From Nocardia asteroides (GTDB lineage: Bacteria; Actinomycetota; Actinomycetes; Mycobacteriales; Mycobacteriaceae): DNA of 64,000 nucleotides. Location: positions 1,550,001 through 1,614,000 of the forward strand of contig NZ_CP089214.1 in assembly GCF_021183625.1 (NCBI RefSeq), read 5' to 3'. The translations under genes and the position numbers were made by a program. The first letter of the stretch is position 1. Each line of letters opens with the position of its first letter. Shown one piece after another: positions 35,278-46,835 of the stretch. A model generated the notes under the pieces. That model ran no database searches. It worked only from the letters and a program-made list of their open reading frames with translations, and was not told where the DNA came from.

Positions 35278-36260
35278 AAGAGGCTGCCGATGGTGTCCCA
35301 GCCGAGCACCGAGTCCACCGCGAGCCCGCAGAAGACCACCGCGAGGTAGTTGTTCGACTGCAGGAAGAGCCGCAGCGGCTTCACCGACTCGCCGCGCCGC
35401 ACCCCGGCGTAGAGCTGGTGCGCCATGAGCAGGAACCAGGCCCCGGCCACCAGCGCCACCGCCGCGTAGATCACGCCGGTGGCCGGGGCCAGCGCCAGCG
35501 TGGTGAGCACGGTGAGCCAGGTGTAGATGACGATCTGCTTGGTGACGACCCGCTCGGTGGCGACCACCGGCAGCATCGGCACCCCGGCCGCGCGGTAGTC
35601 CTCCTTGTAGCGCATGGCCAGCGCCCAGGTGTGCGGCGGCGTCCAGAAGAAGATCACGCCGAAGAGCGCGACCGCGGGCCAGCCGATGCCGCCGGTGACC
35701 GCGGACCAGCCGACCAGCGCCGGCATGCACCCGGCCGCGCCGCCCCACACCACGTTCTGCGAGGTGCGCCGCTTGAGCCCGAGCGTGTAGACGAAGACGT
35801 AGAACAGGATCGTCGCCACCACCAGCGCGCCGCTGAGCAGGTTGGCCTGCCACCAGAGCCAGGCGAACGAGCCGATGCCGAGCAGCACGCCGAAGACGAA
35901 GGCGTTCCTGGTCGGCACCGCGTCCCTGGCCAGCGGCCGCTTGGCGGTGCGCTTCATGACCTTGTCGATATCGGCGTCCGCCACGCAGTTCAGCGTGTTG
36001 GCGCTGGCCGCGCCCATCCAGCCGCCGAACAGCGTGACCAGGATGAGCCGGATGTCGACGGTGCCGCGATCGGCGAGCAGCATGGTCGGGATCGTCGCGA
36101 CCAGCAGCAGCTCGATGACCCGCGGCTTGGTCAGCGCGATGTAGGCGAGCACCCGGCGCATCGCGCGCGAGGGGAAACCGCTTCCGGAGAACCGGTCGAC
36201 CAGCGCGGTGCCGGAGGAGCCGTGCGCACCAAGGTCGTCCTGTCGTGGATCGATCGGCAC
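35274..36260 (-). CDS. ctaB: Protoheme IX farnesyltransferase (heme O synthase)
   Basis: This 328-residue UbiA-family membrane enzyme has about nine TM helices. The first prenyl-diphosphate/Mg motif is [23 protein letters not shown] (N-x3-D-x-D, residues about 92-114) and the loop [24 protein letters not shown] is conserved in heme O synthases; the second acidic region is YKEDYRAAG. It converts heme B to heme O. GTG 36260 is selected for its strong GAGGAGAAACA ribosome site rather than the ATG at 36284. It is divergent from tkt over 162 bp. Confidence 0.94.
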   Translation of the reverse strand: MPIDPRQDDLGAHGSSGTALVDRFSGSGFPSRAMRRVLAYIALTKPRVIELLLVATIPTMLLADRGTVDIRLILVTLFGGWMGAASANTLNCVADADIDKVMKRTAKRPLARDAVPTRNAFVFGVLLGIGSFAWLWWQANLLSGALVVATILFYVFVYTLGLKRRTSQNVVWGGAAGCMPALVGWSAVTGGIGWPAVALFGVIFFWTPPHTWALAMRYKEDYRAAGVPMLPVVATERVVTKQIVIYTWLTVLTTLALAPATGVIYAAVALVAGAWFLLMAHQLYAGVRRGESVKPLRLFLQSNNYLAVVFCGLAVDSVLGWDTIGSLF

Positions 36261-36422
36261 TGTTTCTCCTCGCACGCTGTGCATCGCCTCCGGTCGGCTA
36301 CTACTACAGAGGATGGTAGACCCTCGACACCCCAGGGTTGTCGGGGGCGGTGGGGCCGGGCACCTCTAGGGTGGGCAGCACACCCCGCCCGTCGACGAAA
36401 CCAGTACAGGAGAACCTCCGTC

Positions 36423-38564
36423 GTGTCAGTGACAGACGACATCCGCGCGCTCACTCAGCCGAATCACCCGGACGACTGGACGGACCTGGACACCAAGGCC
36501 GTCGACACCGTCCGCGTCCTCGCCGCCGACGCGGTGCAGAACGCGGGCAACGGCCACCCGGGCACCGCCATGAGCCTGGCGCCGCTCGCCTACACCCTCT
36601 TCCAGCGCACCCTGCGGCACGATCCGGCCGACCCCGAGTGGGTGGGGCGCGATCGCTTCGTGCTGTCCTGCGGGCACTCCAGCCTGACCCTCTACATCCA
36701 GCTCTACCTGGCCGGGTTCGGCCTGGAGCTGGAGGACCTGAAGAACCTGCGCAAGTGGGGCTCGCTCACCCCTGGCCACCCGGAGTACCGGCACACCAAG
36801 GGTGTCGAGATCACCACCGGCCCGCTGGGGCAGGGGCTGGCCTCCGCCGTCGGCATGGCCATGGCCGCCCGCCGCGAGCGCGGCCTGTTCGACCCGGACG
36901 CCCCCGCGGGCGAGAGCCCGTTCGACCACCACATCTACGTGATCGCCTCGGACGGCGACATGGAGGAGGGCGTCACCGCGGAGGCGTCGTCGCTCGCGGG
37001 CACCCAGCAGCTCGGCAACCTGACGCTGATCTACGACGACAACAAGATCTCCATCGAGGACGACACCACCATCGCCTTCACCGAGGATGTCGCGAAGCGC
37101 TACGAGGCGTACGGCTGGCACGTGCAGGAGGTGAACGGCGGGGAGGACGTCGTCGCCATCGAGGCCGCGCTGGCGGCGGCGAAGGCGGAGCTCGGCCGTC
37201 CCTCGATCATCGTGCTGCGCACCATCATCGGCTTCCCCGCCCCGACCAAGCAGAACACCGGCGCCTCGCACGGCGCGGCGCTCGGCGCGGACGAGGTCGC
37301 CGGCACCAAGCGCGCGCTCGGCTTCGACCCGGAGCAGAGCTTCGAGGTGGCCCCGGAGGTCATCGCGCACACCCGCAAGGCCGCCGAGCGCGGCGCGCGG
37401 GCGCACGCCGACTGGACCGTCGCGTTCGACGCCTGGGCGCAGCGGCTGCCCGAGGCCAAGAAGCTCTTCGACCGGCTCTTCAACGGCGAGCTGCCCGACG
37501 GCTGGGCCGACGGCCTGCCCACCTGGGAGCCGGACGCCAAGGGGATCGCCACCCGCAAGGCCTCGGCCAAGGTGCTCGCCGCGCTCGGCCCGGTGCTGCC
37601 GGAGCTCTGGGGTGGCTCGGCCGACCTGGCGGAATCCAACAACACCACCATCCCGGACTCGGCCAGCTTCGGCCCCGAGGAGATCTCCACCGGGATGTGG
37701 AAGGCCGACCCGTACGGCCGCACGCTGCACTTCGGCGTCCGCGAGCACGCCATGGGCGCGATCCTGAACGGCATCGTGCTGCACGGCCCGACCCGCCCGT
37801 ACGGCGGCACCTTCCTGGTGTTCAGCGACTACATGCGCCCGGCGGTGCGGCTGGCCGCGATCATGCGGGCGCCGACCACCTACGTGTGGACGCACGACTC
37901 CATCGGCCTCGGCGAGGACGGCCCGACGCACCAGCCGATCGAGCACCTCGCGGTGCTGCGCGCCATCCCCGGGCTGAACGTGGTGCGCCCCGGCGACGCC
38001 AACGAGACCGCCTACGCCTGGCGCTCGGTGCTGGAGAAGCACAGCGGCAAGCACAACTCGCCGTTCGTCTCGCACGAGCGGGCCGGGCTCGGCGGCCCCG
38101 CAGCACTGGCGCTGACCAGGCAGGACCTGCCGATCCAGGAGGGCACCAGCTACGCGGGTGTGAGCAAGGGCGGGTACATCCTCGCCGAGGCCTCCGGCGG
38201 CACCCCGCAGGTGATCCTGATCGCCACCGGCTCCGAGCTCCAGCTCGCCGTCACCGCCCGCACTACGCTGGAGGGGCAGGGCATCGCGACCCGCGTGGTC
38301 TCGATGCCGTGTGTGGAGTGGTTCGACGCGCAGGACAAGGCCTACCGTGACGAGGTGCTGCCCCCCGGCGCCACCGCACGGGTGGTCGTCGAGGCGGGCA
38401 TCGCGATGCCGTGGCACCGGTTCGCCGGCGACGCGGGCGAGATCGTGTCGATCGAGCACTTCGGCGCCTCCGCCGACTACCAGACCCTGTTCCGCGAATT
38501 CGGTTTCACCACCGAGGCCGTCGTCGACGCCGCTCACCGCACGCTCGAGAACGTGAAGGGATAG
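36423..38564 (+). CDS. tkt: Transketolase
   Basis: This 713-residue thiamine-diphosphate enzyme opens the pentose-phosphate run. It has [51 protein letters not shown], the ThDP motif GDGDMEEG...DDNKISIED ([15 protein letters not shown] at about 176) and, in the Pyr domain, [15 protein letters not shown] with the catalytic Glu. It exchanges two-carbon units between ketose and aldose phosphates. GTG 36423 has AGGAGAA upstream and a TAGGGT -10-like box at about 36367. Confidence 0.97.
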   Translation: MSVTDDIRALTQPNHPDDWTDLDTKAVDTVRVLAADAVQNAGNGHPGTAMSLAPLAYTLFQRTLRHDPADPEWVGRDRFVLSCGHSSLTLYIQLYLAGFGLELEDLKNLRKWGSLTPGHPEYRHTKGVEITTGPLGQGLASAVGMAMAARRERGLFDPDAPAGESPFDHHIYVIASDGDMEEGVTAEASSLAGTQQLGNLTLIYDDNKISIEDDTTIAFTEDVAKRYEAYGWHVQEVNGGEDVVAIEAALAAAKAELGRPSIIVLRTIIGFPAPTKQNTGASHGAALGADEVAGTKRALGFDPEQSFEVAPEVIAHTRKAAERGARAHADWTVAFDAWAQRLPEAKKLFDRLFNGELPDGWADGLPTWEPDAKGIATRKASAKVLAALGPVLPELWGGSADLAESNNTTIPDSASFGPEEISTGMWKADPYGRTLHFGVREHAMGAILNGIVLHGPTRPYGGTFLVFSDYMRPAVRLAAIMRAPTTYVWTHDSIGLGEDGPTHQPIEHLAVLRAIPGLNVVRPGDANETAYAWRSVLEKHSGKHNSPFVSHERAGLGGPAALALTRQDLPIQEGTSYAGVSKGGYILAEASGGTPQVILIATGSELQLAVTARTTLEGQGIATRVVSMPCVEWFDAQDKAYRDEVLPPGATARVVVEAGIAMPWHRFAGDAGEIVSIEHFGASADYQTLFREFGFTTEAVVDAAHRTLENVKG

Positions 38565-38569
38565 CGCTC

Positions 38570-39706
38570 ATGGCACAGAACCAGAATCTCACCGCGCTGA
38601 GCGAGGCGGGTGTCTCGGTCTGGCTCGACGACCTCTCCCGGGACCGCATCCGCTCCGGCAACCTGGCCGAGCTGATCGAGACCCGCGGCGTGGTCGGCGT
38701 GACGACCAACCCGACCATCTTCCAGCAGGCGCTCAGCAAGGGCGACGCCTACAACGACCAGGTGCGCGAGCTCACCGAGCAGCGCGCCGACGCGGATTCC
38801 GCCATCCGCACCATCACCACCGACGACGTGCGCTCGGCGTGCGACGTCTTCGCCCCGGTCTTCGAGGCCTCGGGCGGGGTGGACGGCCGGGTCTCCATCG
38901 AGGTCGACCCGCGGCTGGCCTTCGACGCGGACAAGACCGCCGCGCAGGCCGTCGAGCTGTGGAAGATCGTGGACCGGCCCAACCTGTTCATCAAGATCCC
39001 GGCCACCGAGGCGGGGCTGCCCGCCATCACCGCGACGATCGGCGAGGGCATCAGCGTCAACGTGACGCTGATCTTCTCGGTGCAGCGGTACCGCGCCGTG
39101 ATGGGCGCCTACCTGGACGGCCTGCGCCGGGCCCGCACCGCCGGGCACGACCTGGCGAAGATCCACTCGGTCGCCTCGTTCTTCGTGTCCCGGGTGGACA
39201 GCGAGATCGACAAGCGGCTGGACGCGATCGGCACCGACGAGGCGCTGGCGCTGCGCGGCCAGGCCGCCGTCGCCAACGCGCGGCTGGCCTACGCCGAGTA
39301 CGAGTCGGTGTTCAACGGCGGCAGCCACGGCTCCACCTACGACCAGCTGGCCTCGGCAGGCGCGAACCGGCAGCGGCCGCTCTGGGCCTCCACCGGCGTC
39401 AAGAACAAGGACTACCCGGACACCCTCTACGTCACCGAGCTGGTGGCGCCGAACACCGTGAACACGCTGCCCGAGGCCACCCTGCAGGCGGTCGCGGACC
39501 ACGGCGAGATCCGCGGCGACACGGTGAGCGGCACCGCCGCGGAGGCGGCGCAGGTCTTCGACCGGCTCTCCGCCGTCGGCATCGACCTGGACGACGTCTT
39601 CGTCACGCTGGAGCGCGAGGGCGTGGACAAGTTCGAGAAGTCGTGGGAAGAGCTGCTCTCCGCGACCGCCGCCGAGCTCGGCGCGGCGGAGCACGGGGAC
39701 CGCTGA
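38570..39706 (+). CDS. tal: Transaldolase
   Basis: This 378-residue protein is of the actinobacterial/cyanobacterial TAL type. It has [27 protein letters not shown], the Schiff-base lysine near 141 in [11 protein letters not shown], and [16 protein letters not shown] followed by [17 protein letters not shown]. It transfers dihydroxyacetone units from sedoheptulose-7-phosphate or fructose-6-phosphate. It begins 5 nt after tkt with GAAGGG upstream. Confidence 0.97.
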   Translation: MAQNQNLTALSEAGVSVWLDDLSRDRIRSGNLAELIETRGVVGVTTNPTIFQQALSKGDAYNDQVRELTEQRADADSAIRTITTDDVRSACDVFAPVFEASGGVDGRVSIEVDPRLAFDADKTAAQAVELWKIVDRPNLFIKIPATEAGLPAITATIGEGISVNVTLIFSVQRYRAVMGAYLDGLRRARTAGHDLAKIHSVASFFVSRVDSEIDKRLDAIGTDEALALRGQAAVANARLAYAEYESVFNGGSHGSTYDQLASAGANRQRPLWASTGVKNKDYPDTLYVTELVAPNTVNTLPEATLQAVADHGEIRGDTVSGTAAEAAQVFDRLSAVGIDLDDVFVTLEREGVDKFEKSWEELLSATAAELGAAEHGDR

Positions 39707-39710
39707 CCCG

Positions 39711-41263
<1,553 letters not shown>

Positions 41264-41267
<4 letters not shown>

Positions 41268-42175
41268 TCATCGACATGCCGGAGACCACCACCGGCGACG
41301 TGACCAAGCGGCTGGTGAAGCTGCGCGAATCCAACGGCGTGATCACCCAGGGCCGGGTGCTCACCCTGGTGGTCTGCACCCTGGACAGCTCCGAGGCCGA
41401 GGACGCCATCGACGCCGCCAACGACGCCAGCCGGGAGCACCCCTGCCGGGTCGTCGTGCTGGCCCGCGGCGACCGCGAGGCGCCGACCAAGCTGGACGCG
41501 CAGATCCGGGTCGGCGGCGACGCCGGGGCCGCCGAGGTGATCGTGCTGCGGCTGCAGGGCGACCTGGTGAACCACGAGAGCAGCGTGGTGATCCCGTTCC
41601 TGCTGCCGGACACCCCCGTGGTGGCCTGGTGGCCGCGCGGCGCGCCGGATTTCCCGGCCAAGGATTCGGTCGGGCGGCTCGCCACCAGGCGGATCACCGA
41701 CGCCACCTTCGCCCCCGACCCGCTGGAGGCGATCAAGCGGCGGCGCGCCTCCTACGCCAGCGGCGACACCGACCTGGCCTGGAGCCGGATCACCTACTGG
41801 CGTGCGCTGCTCGCCGCCGAGATGGACGAGCCGCCGCACGAGCCGGTGGATTCCGTGGTGGTCTCGGGGCTGCGCGCGGAGCCTGCGCTGGACATGCTGG
41901 CGGGCTGGCTCGCCGCCAAGCTCGGCTGCCCGGTGCAGCGCAGGACCGGTGACCTGCGGGTCGAGGTGCGCCGCCCGACCGCGTCGATCACCATCGCGCG
42001 GCCGCAGACCGGGGTGACCGCGACGCTCACCCGCACCGGCGACCCGGATCAGCGGATCGCGCTGGCCCGCAGGGAGACCAGGGACTGCCTGGCCGAGGAG
42101 CTGCGCAGGCTGGACCCGGACGAGATCTACGCCGAGGCGCTGGCCGGCATCGAGAGGGTGAGCTATGACGGATAG
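41264..42175 (+). CDS. opcA: OpcA, glucose-6-phosphate dehydrogenase assembly protein
   Basis: This 303-residue protein has the family features VIIDMPETTTGDVTKRLVKLRESNGVITQGRVLTLVV at the N-terminus and PFLLPDTPVVAWWPRGAPDFPAKD in the middle (about 111-133). OpcA promotes assembly and redox regulation of G6PDH. The GTG start overlaps zwf and its end overlaps pgl by 11 bp, so all three are coupled. Confidence 0.95.
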
Positions 42176-42893
42176 CGTGCAGGTCGAGCTCGACGGCGAC
42201 GCGCTGGTCGCGGCCGCCGCCGAGCACTTCGTGCGGATCGTGGTGGCGGCGCAGCGCGAGCGTGGCTCGGCGTCGGTGGTGCTCACCGGCGGCGGCACCG
42301 GGATCGGGCTGCTGAAGCTGGTGCGCGAGTCGCCCGGGGAGATCGACTGGTCCCGGCTCGACGTCTTCTGGGGCGACGAGCGGTTCGTGCCCGCCGGTGA
42401 TCCGGAGCGCAACGAGCTGCAGGCGCGGGAGGCGCTGCTGGACCACGTGCCGGTGAACCGTGCGCGGGTGCACCCGGTGGCGACCTCGGACGGCGAGTAC
42501 CGGGACCCGGTCGAGGCCGCCGCCGAGTACGCGGCCGCGGTGCACGCGCACCTCGCCGAGCACGGCGCCTTCGACCTGCACCTGCTCGGGATGGGCGGGG
42601 AGGGGCACATCAACTCGCTCTTCCCGCACACCGACGCCGTGCGCGAGCAGCACGACCTGGTCGTCGCGGTCACGGCGTCGCCCAAGCCGCCGCCGGTCCG
42701 GGTCACCCTCACCCTCCCCGCCATCCGCCGGGCGCGGCACGTCGTCCTCGTCGTCGGCGGCGCCGCCAAGGCGGATGCCGTAGCCGCTGCCCGCGCCGGT
42801 GCCGAGCCGGACGAAATCCCCGCCGCGGGCGCGATCGGCGGCGAATCCACCCTCTGGTTGCTGGATCGGGACGCCGCCGCGAAGCTCGCCTGA
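42165..42893 (+). CDS. pgl: 6-phosphogluconolactonase
   Basis: This 242-residue DevB-type lactonase has VVLTGGGTGIGLLKLV, the conserved VFWGDERFVPAGDPERNE (residues about 66-83), and FDLHLLGMGGEGHINSLFPHT with the catalytic-site His. It hydrolyses 6-phosphogluconolactone, closing the oxidative branch begun by zwf. Start ATG 42165 lies inside opcA with GAGAGGGTG upstream. Confidence 0.96.
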   Translation: MTDSVQVELDGDALVAAAAEHFVRIVVAAQRERGSASVVLTGGGTGIGLLKLVRESPGEIDWSRLDVFWGDERFVPAGDPERNELQAREALLDHVPVNRARVHPVATSDGEYRDPVEAAAEYAAAVHAHLAEHGAFDLHLLGMGGEGHINSLFPHTDAVREQHDLVVAVTASPKPPPVRVTLTLPAIRRARHVVLVVGGAAKADAVAAARAGAEPDEIPAAGAIGGESTLWLLDRDAAAKLA

Positions 42894-42898
42894 TCTCC

Positions 42899-45247
42899 GT
42901 GCCGACCCCGGCCGACCGGCTCCGCGGCGAACTCACCGTGGTGGTGGGGGAAGTGGGTGCCGCGCACCCACCACACCCGCCCGGTGGAAGTGGTGTTACT
43001 CCGGTCCAGGCGCACCCTGGCGATGCCACCTCGCACGCCGCGCCGGGTGGCCCGGCCCAGCCCGGCCACGCCCCGACCGCGCGCACCGCGGCGGCGCAGC
43101 CCGGCGACGGGCATCCGTCGTCGGGCGGGGAGCGTTGGTCGGCTGTCGGCGAGGGACCTTCGGCGAACTCCGGCCCGTTGCGGGCAGAACACGGCCCCGA
43201 TACGGGCGGTGCGCTGACCGCACTGTTCGAGTCGCAGCTGACGAGCAGGCACCTCGACTTCGCGGCCCGGGAGCTGGGTGCGGCGAAGCGGGGGTACTAC
43301 AGCATCAGCTCAGCGGGCCACGAGGGGAACGCGGCGCTGGCGGAGGCGACGCGGCCGACCGATCCGGCGCTGCTGCACTACCGCTCGGGTGCGTTCTACG
43401 TGCACCGCTGCCGGCAGCTGCCCGGTCTCGACCCGATCAGCGACGTCCTGCTCGGCGTGGTCGCGGCCGAGGCGGAGCCGATGGCGGGCGGCAGGCACAA
43501 GGTCTTCGGCCGAGCGGAAGCCTCGATCATTCCGCAGACCTCGACCATCGCCTCGCACCTGCCGCGAGCGGTCGGGATCGCCTTCGCCCTGAACCGCCCG
43601 GGCGCACGACCCGAGTGGCCCACCGACTCGGTGGTCCTGTGCACCTTCGGCGACGCCTCCGCCAACCACTCCACCGCGACCGGCGCGATCAACACCGCGA
43701 TCCACACCGCCCACCAGGGCATTCCCATGCCGATCCTCTTCGTCTGCGAGGACAACGGCATCGGCCTGAGCGTCCCGACCCCGCCCGGCTGGATCAGCAC
43801 CGCCTATGCCACCCGCCCCGGCCTGCGCTGGTTCGAAGCCGACGGCACCGACCTCCCCGCCGCCGTCGCCACCGCGCGCGCCGCCACCGACTGGGTGCGT
43901 GAGCACCGCGCACCCGCCTTCCTCCGGCTGCGCACGACGAGGCTGCTCGGCCACGCCGGCTCCGACGTGGAGTCCGCCTACCGCTCCCCCGCCGAGATCG
44001 CCGCCGACGCCGCCCGCGACCCGCTCCTCGCTACCGCCCGGCTGCTGGCCGCCCGCGGCGTCGACGTCCTCGCCCTGCACGACCGCGTGCACGCCGCCGT
44101 CACCGAAGCAGTTACCGCCGCGCTCGCCGAACCGGGGCTGACCTCGGCGGCCGAGGTCATCGCCCCGCTCGCCCCCGCCCGCCCGGACGCGGTCCGCGCG
44201 GCCGTCGAGCGGCTGCGCCGCCCACCGGGCGAGCCACCCGCCCCGCTCACCCTCGCGGCAGCGATCAACCACACCCTCGCCGAGGCACTCACCACCGACC
44301 CCGCCGTCCTGGTGTTCGGCGAGGACGTCGCCCGCAAGGGCGGCGTCTACGGCGTCACCAAGAACCTGCGCACCCGCTTCGGCCCGCGCCGCGTCTTCGA
44401 CACCCTGCTGGACGAGCAGAGCATCCTCGGCACCGCACTCGGCGCGGCCCTGGCCGGTTTCCTCCCGGTCCCGGAGATCCAATACCTGGCCTACCTGCAC
44501 AACGCCATCGACCAGCTGCGCGGTGAGGCCGCCACGCTCCCGTTCTTCTCGCGGGGCCGCTACCGCAACGGAATGGTCGTGCGGATCGCCGGCTACGGCT
44601 ACCAGAAGGGGTTCGGCGGCCACTTCCACAACGACAACGCGGTGGCCGCGCTGCGCGACATCCCCGGGGTGGTCCTCGCCTCCCCCGCCCGCGCCGACGA
44701 CGCCGCCGCGCTCCTGCGCACCTGCCTGGCAGCGGCCCGGGTGGACGGCCGCGTCTGCGTCTTCCTCGAGCCCATCGCGCTCTACCACACCCGTGACCTG
44801 TATGAACCCGGCGACGAGGGCTGGGCGGGCACCCTTGGCACCGAGCACGTACCGATCGGCGGCGCGCGCGAGTACGGCGCGGGAACCGACCTCACCCTGG
44901 TCTGCTTCGCCAACACCGTCCCGATGTGCCTGCGGGTCGCCCGCCACCTCGCCGCCGATGGCATCGCGACCCGGGTGCTCGACCTGCGCTGGCTCACCCC
45001 GCTCCCGGAGGCCGACCTGCTGCGCGCCGCCCGCGCCACCGGCCGGGTGCTGGTCGCCGACGAGACCAGGCGCAGCGGCGGCGTCTCCGAGTCGGTGCTC
45101 ACCGCGCTGGTCGACGCCGGCTTCGACGGCCGGATGGCGCGGGTCACCAGCGCCGACAGCTTCGTCCCGCTCGGCCCCGCCGCCGCGCACGTCCTGCTGG
45201 ACGAGGACACGATCGAGCGCGCGGCACGCGACCTGCTGCGCCGCTAG
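42899..45247 (+). CDS. Fused alpha/beta E1 thiamine-dependent 2-oxoacid dehydrogenase
   Basis: This 782-residue single chain combines both E1 subunits. Residues about 105-430 are the alpha-like ThDP domain (GYYSISSAGHEGNAALAEA, HYRSGAFYVHRCRQLPG, FGDASANHSTATGAINTA then FVCEDNGIGLSVPTPPGW, the GDG-like...NN ThDP motif). Residues about 455-782 are the beta-like domain (ALTTDPAVLVFGEDVARKGGVYGVTKNL, LDEQSILGTALGAALAG, ADETRRSGGVSESV). The order matches branched-chain/pyruvate E1 heterodimers fused in tandem. Residues about 14-104 are low-complexity (Pro/Gly/Ala/His) and unlike any E1. The GTG start is 5 nt from the pgl stop, but no ribosome site decides it. E2/E3 partners are not in the window. 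Confidence 0.88.
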   Translation: MPTPADRLRGELTVVVGEVGAAHPPHPPGGSGVTPVQAHPGDATSHAAPGGPAQPGHAPTARTAAAQPGDGHPSSGGERWSAVGEGPSANSGPLRAEHGPDTGGALTALFESQLTSRHLDFAARELGAAKRGYYSISSAGHEGNAALAEATRPTDPALLHYRSGAFYVHRCRQLPGLDPISDVLLGVVAAEAEPMAGGRHKVFGRAEASIIPQTSTIASHLPRAVGIAFALNRPGARPEWPTDSVVLCTFGDASANHSTATGAINTAIHTAHQGIPMPILFVCEDNGIGLSVPTPPGWISTAYATRPGLRWFEADGTDLPAAVATARAATDWVREHRAPAFLRLRTTRLLGHAGSDVESAYRSPAEIAADAARDPLLATARLLAARGVDVLALHDRVHAAVTEAVTAALAEPGLTSAAEVIAPLAPARPDAVRAAVERLRRPPGEPPAPLTLAAAINHTLAEALTTDPAVLVFGEDVARKGGVYGVTKNLRTRFGPRRVFDTLLDEQSILGTALGAALAGFLPVPEIQYLAYLHNAIDQLRGEAATLPFFSRGRYRNGMVVRIAGYGYQKGFGGHFHNDNAVAALRDIPGVVLASPARADDAAALLRTCLAAARVDGRVCVFLEPIALYHTRDLYEPGDEGWAGTLGTEHVPIGGAREYGAGTDLTLVCFANTVPMCLRVARHLAADGIATRVLDLRWLTPLPEADLLRAARATGRVLVADETRRSGGVSESVLTALVDAGFDGRMARVTSADSFVPLGPAAAHVLLDEDTIERAARDLLRR

Positions 45248-45344
45248 GCGACGCGCCGTGATCGACAACCCGGAATGCGATTCGGCGGCCACCTCCCGGC
45301 AATACAGTTGGGGGAACTCCACGACCGGCGAAAGGGACCCCGAC

Positions 45345-45827
45345 ATGGCAGCCGCATCGGCAGACACCGCGAACTCGGTACTCGGCGAGGTCCGGCCCGA
45401 GCACGGCGTCCCCGCGCGCGACCTGGTGGAGCTGCACTACCAGCGCTCGTTCGCGCAGCCGGTGCTCGCCGTCTGGGCGGCCATCACCGAGCCGCAGCGG
45501 GTCGCGGCCTGGCTCGGCAGCATCGAGGACGGGCAGCTGACCCCGTTCGACGGCCCGGTCGACGGCCCGATCGCGGTCCGGGTCGAGCACCGCGAGGCGC
45601 CGCACGCGCTGACCGTGCTGCTCGACGGCTCCGCGCTGGAGGTCAGGCTGCGGCACGTCGGCGTGGTCACCACCGTCGAGCTGAGCCGCAGGCACGTGGG
45701 GCAGCAGGAGGCGCGCGAGCTCGGCCCGCGCTGGCAGTTCCTGCTGGACCGGCTCCGCGCGCACCTGGAGGAGCGCGAGCTCCCGCGCTGGGAGCCGTAC
45801 GCCGCGCTCGCCGACGAGTACCGCTAG
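45345..45827 (+). CDS. SRPBCC (START/AHSA1-like) protein
   Basis: This 160-residue protein has the helix-grip start YQRSFAQPVLAVWAAITEPQRVAAWLGSIE (residues about 30-58), typical of AHSA1/polyketide-cyclase-like SRPBCC domains. Strands ending in TTVELSRRHVG and a long C-terminal helix (WQFLLDRLRAHLEERELPRW) follow. The cavity could bind a hydrophobic ligand; function is unknown. ATG 45345 has AAAGGGA upstream. The stop overlaps the stop of the convergent epoxide hydrolase by 4 bp. Confidence 0.85.
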   Translation: MAAASADTANSVLGEVRPEHGVPARDLVELHYQRSFAQPVLAVWAAITEPQRVAAWLGSIEDGQLTPFDGPVDGPIAVRVEHREAPHALTVLLDGSALEVRLRHVGVVTTVELSRRHVGQQEARELGPRWQFLLDRLRAHLEERELPRWEPYAALADEYR

Positions 45828-46780
45828 AGCTCGGCCAGGTAGTCCAGCAGCAGCGCGTTCACCTCGTCGGTGCGCTCCAGCTGCACCAGGTGCCCGGCCC
45901 CGCTGACCTCGTCCATCCGGCGCAGCCCCGGCACGTGCTCGCGCATGGTGCCGAACGGGTCGCGCCCGCTGAACCCCTCGATATCGGGGTCCCGGTCCCC
46001 GTAGAGGAAGTAGGTGGGCACGGTGATCGGCTTCCCGGCGAACTCCTCGGTGAGCGCCCAGTTCCGGTCCAGCGCGCGGTACCAGCCGAGCCCGCCGGTG
46101 AAGCCGGTGCGGGTGAACTCGGCGGCGAGGGTGTCCAGCTCCTCGGTGGCGAGCCAGCTCCAGGGCAGCGGCGGCGCCTCGGGCAGGACGTCGAGGTAGC
46201 CGGTGTTCTCCGGCGGGAAGCGCCAGGTGTCGAAGTAGTGGTAGTCGGCGCTGAGCGCGAAGTACACCCGGGCGAGGAAGTCGCGGGGCGCGCTGTTCAG
46301 CTCGGCGTCGGCGGGGCCCTCGCGCTGGAAGTAGTCCAGGTGCAGGAAGTGTTTGCGGGCGGCCCGCGCCCAGAGTTCGCTCGGCGGCTTCGGCGGCCGG
46401 GGCTGGAAGACGTTGTTCAGCACGATCAGGCCGCTGATCCGCTCCGGCGCCCGCCAGGCCAGCTCCCAGACCAGCGCGGCGCCGAAATCGAGGCCGGCGA
46501 AGACCGCGCGCTCGGCGCCGATGTCGTCCAGCAGCGCCAGCAGGTCCCCGATCACCTCGCGGTTCGCGCAGCCGGACGGCGGGCACGGGGTGCCGCCCGC
46601 GCCGCGCAGGTCGGGGGCGAGCGCGTGGTAGCCGGCCGCCGCCAGCGCGCTCAGCTGCCGGTGCCAGATGTAGCCGGTGTGCGGGAAGCCGTGGCAGAAG
46701 ATCACCGGCGGGCCGGAGCCGGCCTCGGTGACCCGCATGGTGACCTCGCCGGCCGTGAACTCCCGTCGGGTGAGCGCCAA
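45824..46780 (-). CDS. Epoxide hydrolase-type alpha/beta hydrolase
   Basis: This 318-residue alpha/beta hydrolase has the oxyanion-hole motif HGFPHTG (30-36) and, instead of the usual nucleophilic Ser, Asp98 in FAGLDFGAAL, the signature of epoxide hydrolases and haloalkane dehalogenases. The acid YGDRDPDIEG and the catalytic His in SGAGHLVQLER follow. A cap domain with two candidate epoxide-polarising tyrosines (residues 160-230 are Tyr-rich) favours epoxide hydrolase. The TTG start at 46780 is chosen for its GAGGGGAG ribosome site and because upstream starts would lie beyond the KstR-like box. Confidence 0.85.
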   Translation of the reverse strand: MALTRREFTAGEVTMRVTEAGSGPPVIFCHGFPHTGYIWHRQLSALAAAGYHALAPDLRGAGGTPCPPSGCANREVIGDLLALLDDIGAERAVFAGLDFGAALVWELAWRAPERISGLIVLNNVFQPRPPKPPSELWARAARKHFLHLDYFQREGPADAELNSAPRDFLARVYFALSADYHYFDTWRFPPENTGYLDVLPEAPPLPWSWLATEELDTLAAEFTRTGFTGGLGWYRALDRNWALTEEFAGKPITVPTYFLYGDRDPDIEGFSGRDPFGTMREHVPGLRRMDEVSGAGHLVQLERTDEVNALLLDYLAEL

Positions 46781-46797
46781 CGCCCACTCCCCTCTAC

Positions 46798-46811
46798 TAG
46801 AACGTGTTCTC
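46798..46811. promoter_or_regulatory. KstR-like box TAGAACGTGTTCTC
   Basis: The palindrome AGAAC-GT-GTTCT fits the mycobacterial KstR motif TNNAACNNGTTNNA in 13 of 14 positions including context. It lies between the divergent starts 46780 and 46836, where it could control both. Confidence 0.75.
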
Positions 46812-46835
46812 ATTCGACGGTAGTGTGCTGCAACC

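Noticed and set aside
36426..38537. 703-codon antisense frame opposite transketolase
   Set aside because: Shadow of tkt codon usage; the sense protein has complete thiamine-diphosphate motifs.
42930..43210. Possible frameshift or pseudogene in the N-terminal part of the fused E1
   Set aside because: The frame is continuous from GTG 42899 to the stop at 45247 and all downstream motifs are in register; the odd stretch is better described as low-complexity insertion or a mis-called start.
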